Shown: positions 7,354-18,400 of the stretch, one piece after another
Position numbering within the stretch: the stretch's first letter is position 1
How the letters are laid out: each line of letters opens with the position of its first letter
NCBI GenBank assembly: GCA_037447605.1
Contig: CM074809.1
Span: 307,846 to 328,958 of the forward strand
Direction of reading: 5' to 3'
DNA: 21,113 nucleotides
Source of the DNA: Zygnema circumcarinatum
Lineage: Eukaryota; Streptophyta; Zygnematophyceae; Zygnematales; Zygnemataceae
Translations under genes and position numbers: made by a program
The notes under the pieces: model-generated
Told to the model about the DNA's origin: nothing
The model's input: only the letters and a program-made list of their open reading frames with translations
The model's database searches: none

Positions 7354-10300
7354 TTAAGCGGATCCGCTGACTGCATTCGCGAGCTCATAGTCTGCGGAGG
7401 TGACTCCTGCTTCATTTACGAGTTTCTGTGTGAGTCGGGTGAGGCTGTCCATAGCATTCTTAGCGAGCTCTAAGGCTGCATCCTTCTCATTCAATTGCAC
7501 TTTCAGAAGCTGAAGTTTCGCCAGCTCTTCTGCTGCGGCATTCAGCTCTCCGGCTGCTGCTACTGCCTCCATTTGCTGGGCTGAGCGAGAGGCCCAACCC
7601 AAGGTCTCTTCATTGACTGAGTCTGCATCTGCAAGAAAGCCCTCTCTCAACAAAGACTTCGAATCAGTCACAATATCACTATGTCAATATCTTTCATGGG
7701 AGTCAGAAAGGAAAGGGTTTGATAACCCAAAAAAAAATAATGAACCAGGCTTTTCAGTGAAGTATGGTGCTTTCTCTCACCTTCCTTTCGTCGCGGATAG
7801 CCTGCACAACTCGCCTCCAAATGGCACTCCTCCAACAGCTCTTGGCTGAGGTCAGCAAGCCCCTGGAGAGCAAACAGAGCTGTTTCCACCTCCAATTTTG
7901 CCACCTGGTAATACGAGAAGCCCGTCAGTACTTGTCGATGTGAAAATTACCGAAAAGCCTGAAAGCATCGAATTAGCGCATCGCATGAAGTTCACATACA
8001 AACAATGATGCGGGGCATTTTCAGCCCCACATAGAATTGACTCGCTACTTTGAGCAATAGCTGCGCTGCCAAAACCCCCCTAAACACACTTCAAAGCCTT
8101 TAGCCCTCTTGAATCTTGACATCATGCACCAAACGAGCAGATATGGACAGGGACTCCACAACTGATAGCTGAGCTTTTCTTTCTATCTTCCTTCCACTCC
8201 CTATCTCTTCCTACTTCCAGCTTCTTTTCCACACTTTCCCGTTTTCCCTCCCTCTTCAAAGTTCTTCACTTTCCATCTTCCCTCCCCCTGCTCACTTCCC
8301 GCCACCTTATTTCTCTTCTACCTTTGCTCCCTCCCTCCGTCCCCTACCCTCCCCTCACTTCCCCTCTCCCTATCCTTCTCTCCCTTCCCCTTTCCAATTC
8401 CATCTACCCGCACCCGTCCCCTCCCGCCCTGCACCATCGTTACTCCCTATCCTCTACACCACACCCTCATTCACAATAACCAACCTCCGTACCTCCAGCT
8501 CCATCTGCTCCAACTTCGGCAGCTCCGATCTCTCCTCTTTCTCCCTCCCCACTCCTTGAACCTTTGAAGCCTTGAGCCCTGCCAAAGCCCTCGCCTCCTC
8601 CAGAACATCCTGCCTTAGGGTTGCCAGCTCCGCCTCTCTCGCCTCCCACCGGTCAAGCAGCCTCCTAAGCTCCTCATTCTTCTGCTCCAAAGCAGCCTTC
8701 ATGGAAGCCATTTCCACTTCTTTCTGCTTCAAGGAGTCTTTCACTGCTTGAAGCTCCGCCTCAATGGCATGCAAGTGCGAGTTTCCATTGTTTTCCCTCT
8801 CCTGTCAGAGACCCAACGAAACGGAATCAAAAAACAATCGGCAAATCCAAACACACTGTTTGGGAAACAGACATAGCAGCAAATCAATGAAAGGGAAACA
8901 TGCCAGCCTCGTTACCTGCAGCCGCTGCAGTTCCAACTCTCGTTCCAATAAAGCCCGATTTGCAGCGAACAGCTCAAAGTTAGTCTGCATCAGCACTTCA
9001 TTATCTCCCACAGAAACAGGCAAGCTGGTTGCTGCTGCTGACTGGGCAAGCGACTTCGAGAGAGCTGCAATCTGTTCTACGACTGTTGTTGCTTCACTCA
9101 ATTTCTCACTCGTAGAGTTCAAGTCCGCTCGCATAGCTGCAATTGTACAGTCCTTCTCTTTCAAAAGAATGCTCATTTTCGCCAATTCACTCTCCTTCTC
9201 TGTCAGTTTCTCCTTCACCTCTATGAGCTCCAACTGCAAGCTCTCCACCTGCTTAGCTGCTAGCTCAAGCTCAACCGACTTATCCTTTAGAGCAACCTCA
9301 GCCACCAGGAGCTCTGATTTGACCTCTTGCAACTCTAATTTCAACCCTATCACTTCGGCCTCCTTCAACTGAACCGCCAATTCTGCATCCGATAGCGCGG
9401 CATCCTTTTGCCTTATCTGTTTTTTCAGCGTATTCATCTCAAAGATCGAGTCCTTCACCGCCTGCTTTCCAGCAGTCAGAGCCACTTGTAGCCTATCCGT
9501 CTCGTGCTGTTGGTCCTGCAGTATTTTACTCACCCTATCATACCCTGCTCTAGCTAACCGGAGCTGCTCCTTCGAATTATGCGCCTCTCTTCTTGCCTGT
9601 GCCAGCTCCAACTCCCTCATTCTCATCACTGATCTCTGCGATTCTAGCTCCTTATCTGTCTTCCCAAGACTGTCCTTCTGTTCCAATAGATCGTGCCGAA
9701 ACCGCACCACAGTCAGTTGTGTGGTCTGAAGCTCCTTCTGCACATCCGCAAGAAGCTCTTTCGCGTGATCCAATTCTCTCTTCGTCATACTTCCTGCCGC
9801 CTTACTGCTACTCAAATCCCTCTCCAGTACTTCAATTTCATCCTGAGCCCCCAGCCATGCAGTCACTCTTGCCTCTAAGTCCTTCTCCGTCTCCATCAGC
9901 TTCACTTGCCGCACCTTCAACTCCTCTCTCGATGCCTTCAGCTCCACATCCTGCCTTTTCACATACTCTGCCAACTGCTTCAGCTCCCTCTCCCTCTCCC
10001 TCTCCCTCTCCTCCTTCGCATTCAGATCCGACTGCGACTTCTTCAACTCAATCAGCATTCTACCCACAGTCTCGTCCCTCTCTGCTAATTTCTCATTGGC
10101 TTTGTTAAACTCTTCCTCCAACTTCCTCAACGCCGCCTGGGCAGCCCGCAATTCCCTTTCCTTCTCCCTCACTCTCCCGTTCGCCTCCTCCAGCTCCTTC
10201 CCCAACTCCTTCACCTCCGTCCTCAACATCTCGATCTCCCCCTCCTTCCCTTTCTCCTCCCACTCCGCTACCTCCAACCTCTTCTCCCTCTTTGCCAGCG

Positions 10301-10658
10301 ATGCCCTCGCCCTCTGCAGCTCCAACCTGTCGTCCTTCAGCATCTCCTCCGCCTCCCTCAGCTGCTGCTCCTTCTCCCTCAGGGCATCAAGGGCCGCCTC
10401 TAAATCCTTCTCAATCTGAGCCACTGCGTTCTCCAACTCCGTCTCCGTTGCATAGTCGGGGTCGAGCAGCCTCTCTTCGTGCCTCTGCGCCTGCGCGAAG
10501 AGCCTCTCCAAAGCAGATCTCGCAGGGTCTAGAGGCTCATTGCTGCTCTGCCCGCTGGTTCCCATTCCACTTGATTTATCTAACACGGCAGAAATTTTGA
10601 TGGTTTTACCACCTCTCGCATATCCGCGCTTGGCGGGAGAGGTGCTTTTCTTCGCCAT
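7354..10658 (-). CDS. Long coiled-coil protein, plant myosin-heavy-chain-like (MRC/PII1-type) family
   Basis: Four minus-strand exons join in frame: 10658-8916, 8801-8493, 7904-7781 and 7628-7354, giving 816 residues plus stop. Junctions are CAG|GTAACG to GACAG|GAG, GAG|GTACGG to CCAG|GTG (both phase 0) and GAAG|GTGAGA to TTGCAG|AT (phase 1). Residues 1-30 are rich in Ser, Lys, Arg and Ala with no acidic residue until about 27, consistent with a plastid transit peptide. Residues ~50-545 and ~590-680 are heptad-like Glu/Lys/Leu coiled coil. The order of landmarks (LEARVTAWLGAQDEIEVL at 261-278, VAKLEVETALFALQGLADLS from 685, LTRLTQKLVNEAGV at 788-801) and the length match, as I remember it, a plant coiled-coil family. 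Arabidopsis MRC/PII1, which acts in chloroplast starch-granule initiation, is the member I have in mind. Gene structure is well supported; the exact orthologue is inferred. The start is the first ATG after an in-frame TAG near 10736, although an acceptor-like site (TTTGCAG near 10715) allows a spliced leader. Confidence 0.82.
7905..8492 (-). other. Coiled-coil gene intron 2 with purine-rich transcript strand
   Basis: This 588-bp intron carries a pyrimidine-dominated plus-strand tract at about 8170-8460 (CTTCCCTCCC, CTCCCTCCGTCCCC), so the transcript is purine-rich on the donor side. I see no coding sequence or RNA gene in it. Confidence 0.6.
9985..10016 (-). repeat. In-frame GAGAGG hexanucleotide repeat within coding exon
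   Basis: The plus strand reads CTCCCTCTCCCTCTCC-type repeats, which the minus-strand exon translates as an alternating Glu-Arg run (EERERERERE). The hexamer period keeps the frame and the helical, charged character of the coiled coil. Confidence 0.8.
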
Positions 10659-12120
10659 AGGCAGCAGGAAAGAGCTGGTAAGATTGGGGCAGCCAACCTT
10701 CCCCACCAGAGGCTGCAAACATGTCGAAAGATCCTAAAATCAGTCATCACCGCAAAGAAACGCTACATAGACATGTATACAGACATACGTAAATACTACA
10801 TACATGCTTACATGCATACATATTGCACCTCAATGAACAAGACAGAAAAAAGGATGATGTACTGCCTGTGAGGGAGAACAGTAGCACCAGCCTTAGTGTT
10901 TACTGCATGGTCCTATTTACTCCCAACTACATGGACATGGTAATGACGAGCTCCCTCGGAAAAAACGACAGAACAAAGCTCCACGCATTGGCTCATAGTT
11001 CACCCTTAGATCCGCGTATAAAAAGGAGAAAACAAGACATGCTTTCTTCCAGAAGAAAACTGTTTTCTTCCAGTAGAAAACATGAAGAACTTCCTTCAGA
11101 ACCAATACACTACACTGCTGCAGTAGGGCGGCTTCATCGTGGGCGCCTGGATGCTTCCAAAAAATATTTCTTGACGGTACGAACAATAGCATTATTATTG
11201 CTTCTACCTTCATAAATACGCGATTTAACACGCACCCGGGTGTACAAAGCCAGGCATCACATCCTCTCAGATGTCAAGAAAGGAACAGGGGACATGCGTC
11301 TGAAATAGGAGAGGTTGAAGTTCAGAGGGAGAGATTCAAGAGCCGCCATGCATCTGTTTGGTGCTCTGAGAGTTGAGCCATGCAGAGCAATGCTTCCTTT
11401 TAAATCTTCACCATGTCTGTCTGCTACCTGAACAGCAGAGAATCATTCTCTTCTTCATCATGCATACAGCATGCTCTATATAATCATGCATCATGCATAC
11501 ATGTTTCAGCTTGGCAAACGGAGGAACATGAACATGCCTTGCAGGTTGCAGGACTCATCATATTCCGCCCGAGCAACACCAAACACGCGCGAACATCAAC
11601 AAAGTGAGAGGAAAACACGGCCCGCCTGCCCTTTCCTGCCATCTTCTTCCCTCTCCCTCCCTCCTGCTCCTGCCCCTTCATCCTTCCTCTTACTTTACCT
11701 GCATGGAAGCTCCATCGCTCTCCTCCGCCCATTCTCCTCTGCTGCTCTTCAGCAGACGAGCAGATAAGCACCTTCCAATCGATATTGAAGCCATGAAAAC
11801 CCTAAAATCTCACTCTTGCATAAACTGCCCTTCCAAAACACGCAAAATAATAAATCAAAAAATAGGCCCAGACTCGTCAGATGAGAATACTATGCGATGT
11901 CATTATTTTCAGCGATATGTCAGAAAGATATCCGAGATATATTTTAGGGTTTCCCTTGCAGTCACAGGCCTTCCTCCTCCTCCTGCTCTCCCTCTCCCCC
12001 TTCCAAGCAGAACCAGGAGCTTGTTCTCAAGGGAGTGATGTTGGAGAACTTCAAAAAATGATGTCGAGTGTGCACTACATCACCGCGACAGCATTCTCAG
12101 ACATCGATGACATCACTTGA
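10659..12120. other. Intergenic / promoter region upstream of the coiled-coil gene
   Basis: No recognisable gene. The interval contains ATGCAT/TACATGCATA-type short repeats (10770-10822 and 11458-11502), TATA-like motifs TATAAAAA at 11017-11024 and TATATAA near 11477, and GAA/TTC-block sequence at 11043-11105. The promoter of the minus-strand coiled-coil gene should lie here. The open frames on both strands lack recognisable domains. Confidence 0.4.
11043..11105. promoter_or_regulatory. Possible heat-shock-element-like cluster
   Basis: TTTCTTCCAGAAGAAAA is followed by the near-copy TTTTCTTCCAGTAGAAAA and then GAAGAACTTCCTTCAGAACC. Alternating GAA and TTC blocks spaced two bases apart are the pattern bound by heat-shock factors. 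It lies about 390-450 bp upstream of the coiled-coil start. It could equally be a local duplication of a GA-rich sequence. Confidence 0.25.
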
Positions 12121-12526
12121 AGCTTTTGATTAAAAAAGTCGTTCAAAAAAGAAAAAATAAAACCCAAAAAATTAGTATTTTTTCAAATTTTTAAATTCTA
12201 TTGTTGCGTGGCACAATTTAGGCCGTAAGATCAAAAGTATATGCCACGTGACGTTATTTTTGCCGTCCAAATTCACTGAAATCTTTCAAAATTCTGGAGG
12301 CACAGAAATTGTGGTCCGAATTGTTCTAATGGTGACGTGGCTAAAAAGAGTATCGTGTAAAAAACGACAAATGCTTTCACCAATAAAAGGTTGTCACGTG
12401 TCTATGCTTATCTCGTGCGTCGAGGAAGCGCCGCGTGTGCGAAGAATCAAAATAAATTCGTTACCACAATATATTTTTGAAAATAATTTTGTGTCTGCCC
12501 GTTTGGGTGCCCGTATCGCAACTCTC

Positions 12527-12634
12527 CATTTTAATTGGCTGATTGCCTCTTCGGACAGTCCCAGGTGGCAGAAAAAACATTTTGATTGGCTGACTGCCAC
12601 GTTGGTGGGTGCAGTCACGGGCAGCAGAAAAAAA
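12527..12634. repeat. Imperfect tandem duplication with ATTGGCTGA and CAGAAAAAACATT motifs
   Basis: A 51-bp unit (CATTTTAATTGGCTGATTGCC...GGCAGAAAAAA) is followed by a diverged 57-bp copy (CATTTTGATTGGCTGACTGCC...GCAGCAGAAAAAAA) and the start of a third (CATTCTGG). The surrounding 12120-12526 is AT-rich DNA with repeated CACGTG and GTGACGT motifs and no recognisable gene. Confidence 0.75.
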
Positions 12635-12688
12635 CATTCTGGATGAGCTGTCAGTTTCTCCTTTCAGGCGTCAGTGGGAACCGACCGT

Positions 12689-12857
12689 ACATAATATCGT
12701 ATCGTACCGTGTTCAATTTCGTATTCTTGTATTGGTTATATCGTCATATGTCGTATCGTATCGTATCGTTTTCTGTCATGCCGTATCGCAACAGGTCCGA
12801 AATGTTCCATGGCATATCGTATCGTATCCCGATACGGTTCTCGATACGATACAGGTG
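12689..12857. repeat. Degenerate CGTATCGTAT repeat cluster 2
   Basis: Irregular repeats including ATATCGTATCGTACCG, GTCGTATCGTATCGTATCG and CATATCGTATCGTATCCCG, ending with the opposite orientation (CTCGATACGATACAGG). Same motif family as 2228-2395 and 20053-20120. Confidence 0.8.
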
Positions 12858-12939
12858 TAGCATAAAGCAAGGGCGGGCTTATGAGGAATTTCATGCCACA
12901 AGAACATGCACACCCGTGACATGCACATAGGTCTTTCGC

Positions 12940-12965
12940 ACCCCTAAAAACCCTAAAAACCCTCA
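12940..12965. repeat. Short telobox-like run
   Basis: CCCTAAAAACCCTAAAAACCCT: three degenerate copies of the plant-type telomere/telobox motif in intergenic DNA. Confidence 0.6.
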
Positions 12966-13075
12966 AACTATTTTATAAAAAACCTTAAAACCATGACTTT
13001 CAACGACCCAGGCAGGAGTCTGCATTTCAGGGTTTTTGTGATGGGGAGTTTTTAATATTATATTGTGTATAGGAA

Positions 13076-13240
13076 GAGCGAGGAAGAGGGAAGGGGGGCA
13101 GGGAGTAAGAGCGAGAGAGGGAGAGAGTGTGTTGGAGAGAGGAGGGAGAGTTGGAGAGAGGGAGAGTGGGAGAGTGAGTGAGAGAGGACGAGAGGGAGAG
13201 AGAAAAAGGATGGATGGTCGGAGGGAGAGGGATAGGACCG
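13076..13240. repeat. GA-rich microsatellite
   Basis: GAGAGAGGGAGAG-type purine run on the plus strand. The apparent Ser/Pro-rich frames on the minus strand are low-complexity artefacts. The flanking DNA to 13869 has A/T homopolymers, a (CAT)n run near 13417-13442 and an ATGCATGCAT run near 13738-13780, with no recognisable gene. Confidence 0.85.
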
Positions 13241-13416
13241 GTCGGAGATATTAGGAATAGGCTCAGGAGGGCGGCCCAAAAGCCTACCGTCAAAAACTGC
13301 AATTTTTTTTCCCTTTTTTTTTTTTTAAACCCAAGAAAAACCATCCTGTACACGAACCCACGTCACCAAACAAGTGCTGACAGACTGACTGCAGCGAGTT
13401 AGGATGCATGTGATGA

Positions 13417-13442
13417 CGTCATCATCATCATCATCATCATCG
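13417..13442. repeat. (CAT)n trinucleotide microsatellite
   Basis: About eight consecutive CAT/ATC triplets following GACGT. Confidence 0.85.
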
Positions 13443-13869
13443 GCCATCATACGAATGGGTTCAAAAAAAAAAGTAAGCTATTCCTTTCAAAAAAAAAAAA
13501 AACGTAATAATAATTATATGCAAAACAACTAAGAAACTCCTTTTTTTCGTTGAAACCTATCTAACGGCTAGACTCAGATTTCAGAGCCTATTTCTTTTTT
13601 TTTCTTTTAGGGTTTGTAGGGTCATCCATTTCAGAGGGGAAGACCCGCCCCCGCCCCCCTCTCCAACCTCTTCCATGTTGAAGCCGCCCAACCGTTGCAA
13701 CCAACGGAACTCAAACTGCGACATGGAGCCACGTTCACGCATGCATGCATACATGCATGCATGGATGGATGTATGTATGGCCCCATGACCACATTCAATG
13801 AACCAAAGACCCTACGTCTCATATCCCTAAACTAAGGAGATTCTCGAACCGCTGTTACACTGTACAGAT

Positions 13870-15379
13870 TTACGCAACTGTGGCCGCATATAACGGGGAA
13901 GCTTTCACCGTATTCCACCATTCCAGCACGCCGGCTACGTCCACAATCATGGCCCGTTTTCTAAAGAAAAATCGACAGGAGGCGTCTTTGGCGGGGCAGT
14001 CGGGGCCCTTCTTTTCAATGATAGCGTGGTGCTCCAACCCCACCCACCGCGAAGCTTCCTGGTAGACCTTCAAGACCCGCGGGTCGTACTGCTGCAGGCC
14101 GAAGGGCACGAGTTCAAGGACCCTCTTTCCCTGCTGCATGAACATCACATGGTTCATAGTTCCGTCGCCCGCAACGGTGATGAACAGGTCCGCAGAACCC
14201 ATGTGCAGCACCTGCACCGGAGGAAAAGGAAAGATCGAGATCAACATGAATTAAACAGGAATCAACGTAGAATCAAGGTTTAAAACCCTAAAAACCCCGG
14301 CAGAATGCACAACACACGAGAAAACGCAAGACATAACATGACATAACGATGGAAGTTCACAACACAACATACTTTTACAGGAAGGAACAATTCCTTGGTT
14401 AGGGTTAGTTAGATTGGGGTTAGGGTTAGGGTTAGTTAGATTGGGGTTAGGGTTAGGGTTAGAGTTCGGGTTCGGGTTCGGGTTAGGATTAGAGTTAGGG
14501 TTAGGGTTAGGGTTAGGTTAGGGTTAGGGTTAGGGTTAGGGTTAGGGTTAGGGTTAGGGTTAGGGTTAGGGTTAGGGTTAGGGTTAGGGTTAGGGTTAGG
14601 GTTAGGGTTAGGGTTAGGGTTAGGGTTAGGGTTAGGGTGGGGTTAGGGTTAGGGTTAGGGTTAGGGTTAGGGTTAGGGTTAGGGTTAGGGTTAGGGTTAG
14701 GGTTAGGGTTAGGGTTAGGGTTAGGGTTAGGGTTAGGGTTAGGGGTTAGGGTTAGGGTTAGGGTTAGGGTTAGGGTTAGGGTTAGGATTAGGGTTACGGT
14801 TAGGATTAGGGTTAGGGTTAGGGTTAGGGTTAGGGTTAGGGTTAGGGTTAGGGTTAGGGTTAGGGTTAGGGTTAGGGTTAGGGTTAGGGTTAGGTTAGGG
14901 TTAGGGTTAGGGTTAGGGTTAGGGTTAGGGTTAGGGTTGGGGTTAGGGTTAGGGTTAGGGTTAGGGTTAGGGTTAGGGTTAGGGTTAGGAGGGTTAGGGT
15001 TAGGGTTAGGGTTAGGGTTAGGGTTAGGATTAGGGTTAGGGTTAGGGTTAGGATTAGGGTTAGGGATAGGGTTAGCGTTGGGATTAGGGTTAGGGTTAGG
15101 GTTAAGGGTTAGGGTTAGGGTTAAGGGTTAGGGTTAGGGTTAGGTTAGGGTTAGGGTTAGGGTTAGGGTTAGGGTTAGGGTTAGGGTTAGGGTTAGGGTT
15201 AGGGTTAGGGTTAGGGTTAGGATTAGGGTTAGGATTAGGGTTAGGGTTAGGATTAGGGGTTAGGGTTAGGGTTAGGATTAGGGTTAGGGATAGGGTTAGC
15301 GTTGGGATTAGGGTTAGGGTTAGGGTTAGGGTTAGGATTAGGGTTAGAGTTAGGGTTAGGGTTAGGGTTAGGGTTAGGG

Positions 15380-15420
<41 letters not shown>

Positions 15421-18400
15421 GGTTAGGGTTAGGGTTAGGGTTAGGGTTAGGGTTAGGGTTAGGGTTAGGGTTAGGGTTAGCAGAGTGCAGAGAGCCCTTC
15501 TTCACCTGTTGGCAGAAATTGGTGAAATTCCGTTCCCCGAGAACGAGCAGCTCACAGTAATCTTGCGGTTGGCAGTGCATCCGCAACCCTCGAACAAGCT
15601 CTTCGAGGTTTTCTATGACTCCGTACCCCGTGTCAGCGTCTCCATGCAGCAGTAAAATCCGTACCGTATCCGGCGGCCTAACTGTGAAGCTCCATGAGGC
15701 AGAAACTGCCGCTCCGCTAAGACTGTTTCCCTGTTTAACGCTTCCTGTTGACGAATCAGAAACTCCTGCTTGAGGTCCACAGTAAGCCCAAGCCCTTTCC
15801 TGTGCTTCCCTTAAAACAATATTTCTTTCTGCAGCCATTGGTCGATATCTGCGAGTCATTACTGCCCTTTCAAAACAGACAGGTCGGTTTCCGTTTCGCA
15901 GTCTAAAAGGGGCTATATGGTCCCCTAATAGAGCTTTAAAAAGCAGTCTACTCCACTGGGAGACTTTAGTTTCTAAGCTTCCCCTCCTATAGAACAATGC
16001 TCTTGCAGGTTTCATGAATCCGTAATCCGGATAAGGGTAGAACAGATTTGCAAGAATATTTGGAGTATGGAAGCGATCGTCAAAGCCATACCTACTGTGA
16101 AGAACGAGAGTTGTTCCTAGAAGGAGGAGAGCAGAGGGAGGCACACTTCGATAGCTAGTGAGAGCAAATTGGTTAGAGCAGTTGCTCCCTGTATGACATG
16201 CAGGTTGACTGTTATTGCCCTGCACACATAGAACCTGTTTTGGTTTAAGGGGAGACGGCATAACTATGACTTCCGGCATAGATAAAACCCTCTGAATGGA
16301 AGACATAAACCGGTAGTTTTCATCTGTGCTCGCCACGTGTCCCGGAGGTTCAAAAATTGGCTCAAAATCGAGAGAAGCTTGAACCGGCGACTGCACAAAA
16401 GCTGCATTGTGGGGATCATGAAAAGCTTCCTTTGTGAATTCGTCATGTTCCATGTACATCTTTGCCTGCGTTGTGTTCCGTAATGCCATATCTCCCAGCA
16501 TTGCTTCCAAATCATTCAAACATGCAGAAAGCATTCGTACTCTCTCTGCTTCTGCAGCTGCGTTTCCATCCACTTCAGTGATCCTCTTCTCCCCATCCAC
16601 TACCAATAGAGGGGGAGTGTTCCCCAGCCGAGTTGCAAGCATGTTAAGCGCGATCGCTGCACAACTCGGCATTCGGTCGACATACTCTTTTACCGGCTGC
16701 ACCACCACCCACACAAAACAATCGAGTTCTATGTCACTTGCAGGTGCAAAAAAAGGTTAAGATTAACTCGCGTGCAGTTTGCGTACATGGATACTAATCT
16801 ATAGAGTTGTATGGATTCGTAGAAGTTGATAGAGATCAGCATTACTTCCCACAAACTTGTGAATACCCCCTTGAAAACCTAGGTGTGCCCCTACTTCCTT
16901 CAAACTACCAACTCCCATAAGAAGAAATAATGATCTCGTAAATCCAACCCTAAGGAAGGAGAGCTTTGCACTGAACCAAAAACCCTGACCCCCCTAGAGC
17001 CATTTAAAGAACAAATTACAAAAAAAAGACTAAAAGCTGAAAAGCACATGACTAAAGCTTCCTTTCTGCATTTTCGCACCTGCGGTAGAGAGCAGGTGTA
17101 GGATTGCAGGTAGTCTCCATGCATGAGGAGAAGCTCCATTCCCACCATTGAATACTCTGTGCGAGGTTGTGCAACGAATACAAGCTCTCCTGTGAGAGAG
17201 CTTCTATAGTGAGCCATCGGAAACAGACCGATGAGTCTATGTGGCTGTTCCATCCACAGTTTGAACGCAGTCTGTAGAACAAGAGGTGCAACTTTTACGG
17301 TGTCATCCGTTACAAGTAAACAGTCCGTCATTAGGGTTTGGATGGGCCGGAGCTGCGCACTGGGGGAGTAATCTGAGCCGTTCAAAATCTGGACACTTTT
17401 GCTGCCGTTCCAATGCAGATGGGAGGCTTCCAATTGGGCGGCGGCGTTCACGGGCAGAATAAAAATTTTATGCACAAAACGGAGGGCACTGAATGATTGC
17501 AGAAGCAGCAGAAGAGAGGAAGGGTTTCCCCGGAAGCGAATAAGAACGCTCGCTTTCCTTGAAACAGGGGCTCCTTTAGCGAATTCCATGTAGTCAGTTT
17601 GACAGAAAGGATTTGTAACGGCATCACTGGGTAGAACCACTCCCTGTTGCACTAAGAATGTGTACATATCACGGAGAACTTCCCATCGGAGGTGATCGTA
17701 TCGTCTGGTTGGTGGATAATGCTTATCCCATATCTCATTCCACCTCTCAAAAGGCCCCTCGAAACGGACTGCTTTGAGGTTTGTATGCACCCACTCGTTC
17801 CATGTAGCGGAATATCCCAGTTTAGAAGGAGCGTTGTAGCCGTAATCTAAGTGATATTCCTGATTCTGAATGGGCCATTCGTTGAAAAATCCGTTGAAAA
17901 ACAGCAAATCTTCCGTCTGTGGCACGCGCATATCTGCGGGTCTCTGCTCATACTCGTAAATCAGCTGCCGCAATGTGAACTGTCCTGGCTCCAAAACCAT
18001 TAAACCGGGATTAAACCTGTCCGGCAAATCGTTATCTGGAGCAGCACTCAGCTGCTTCCGCTTAAACAAATCGTCGATGTTCTCCAAAACCAACATTCTG
18101 TAGTCCAAATACACCACTGTATCGTATTGGGTCAGAGCCCAAAGCCCTAATTTTGCGAACAAGCAGCTGCCCGCCTCCTCTCCGTACGACCCATTGGAGG
18201 CTCTGTGGACGGCCGTCCGGGCGCTCTCCGGCAAAGCTACAGGCTGAGGGTCAACCATGGCGCCCAGAGCTTCGAACACGTGGCGGGTGGGGGCGGAGAG
18301 GTTCCGTGTCAGTACAACTATGTCGAACGGAGTTTTGGTGGACTTAACGGAGTGCACGAGGACCATGGCGGACTTGGCGGTGGCTTCATTGCAGACGACG

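Noticed and set aside
8764-9372. 202-codon Ser-rich plus-strand frame, and similar plus frames at 9593-10419
   Set aside because: Antisense shadows of the coiled-coil gene; Glu/Lys/Leu codons read backwards as Ser/Phe/Leu.
10659-10718. Upstream extension of the coiled-coil protein to 10718
   Set aside because: That frame begins at TTG, not ATG; the first ATG after the in-frame stop is at 10658.
14637-15131. Gly-Leu and Arg-Val repeat frames over the TTAGGG array, and the 15302-15655 frame
   Set aside because: Hexamer repeats necessarily give dipeptide-repeat frames; the array lies in an intron of the opposite-strand gene.
14397-15480. A true chromosome end at the TTAGGG array
   Set aside because: Unique coding sequence of the same gene continues on both sides in frame, so the array is interstitial.
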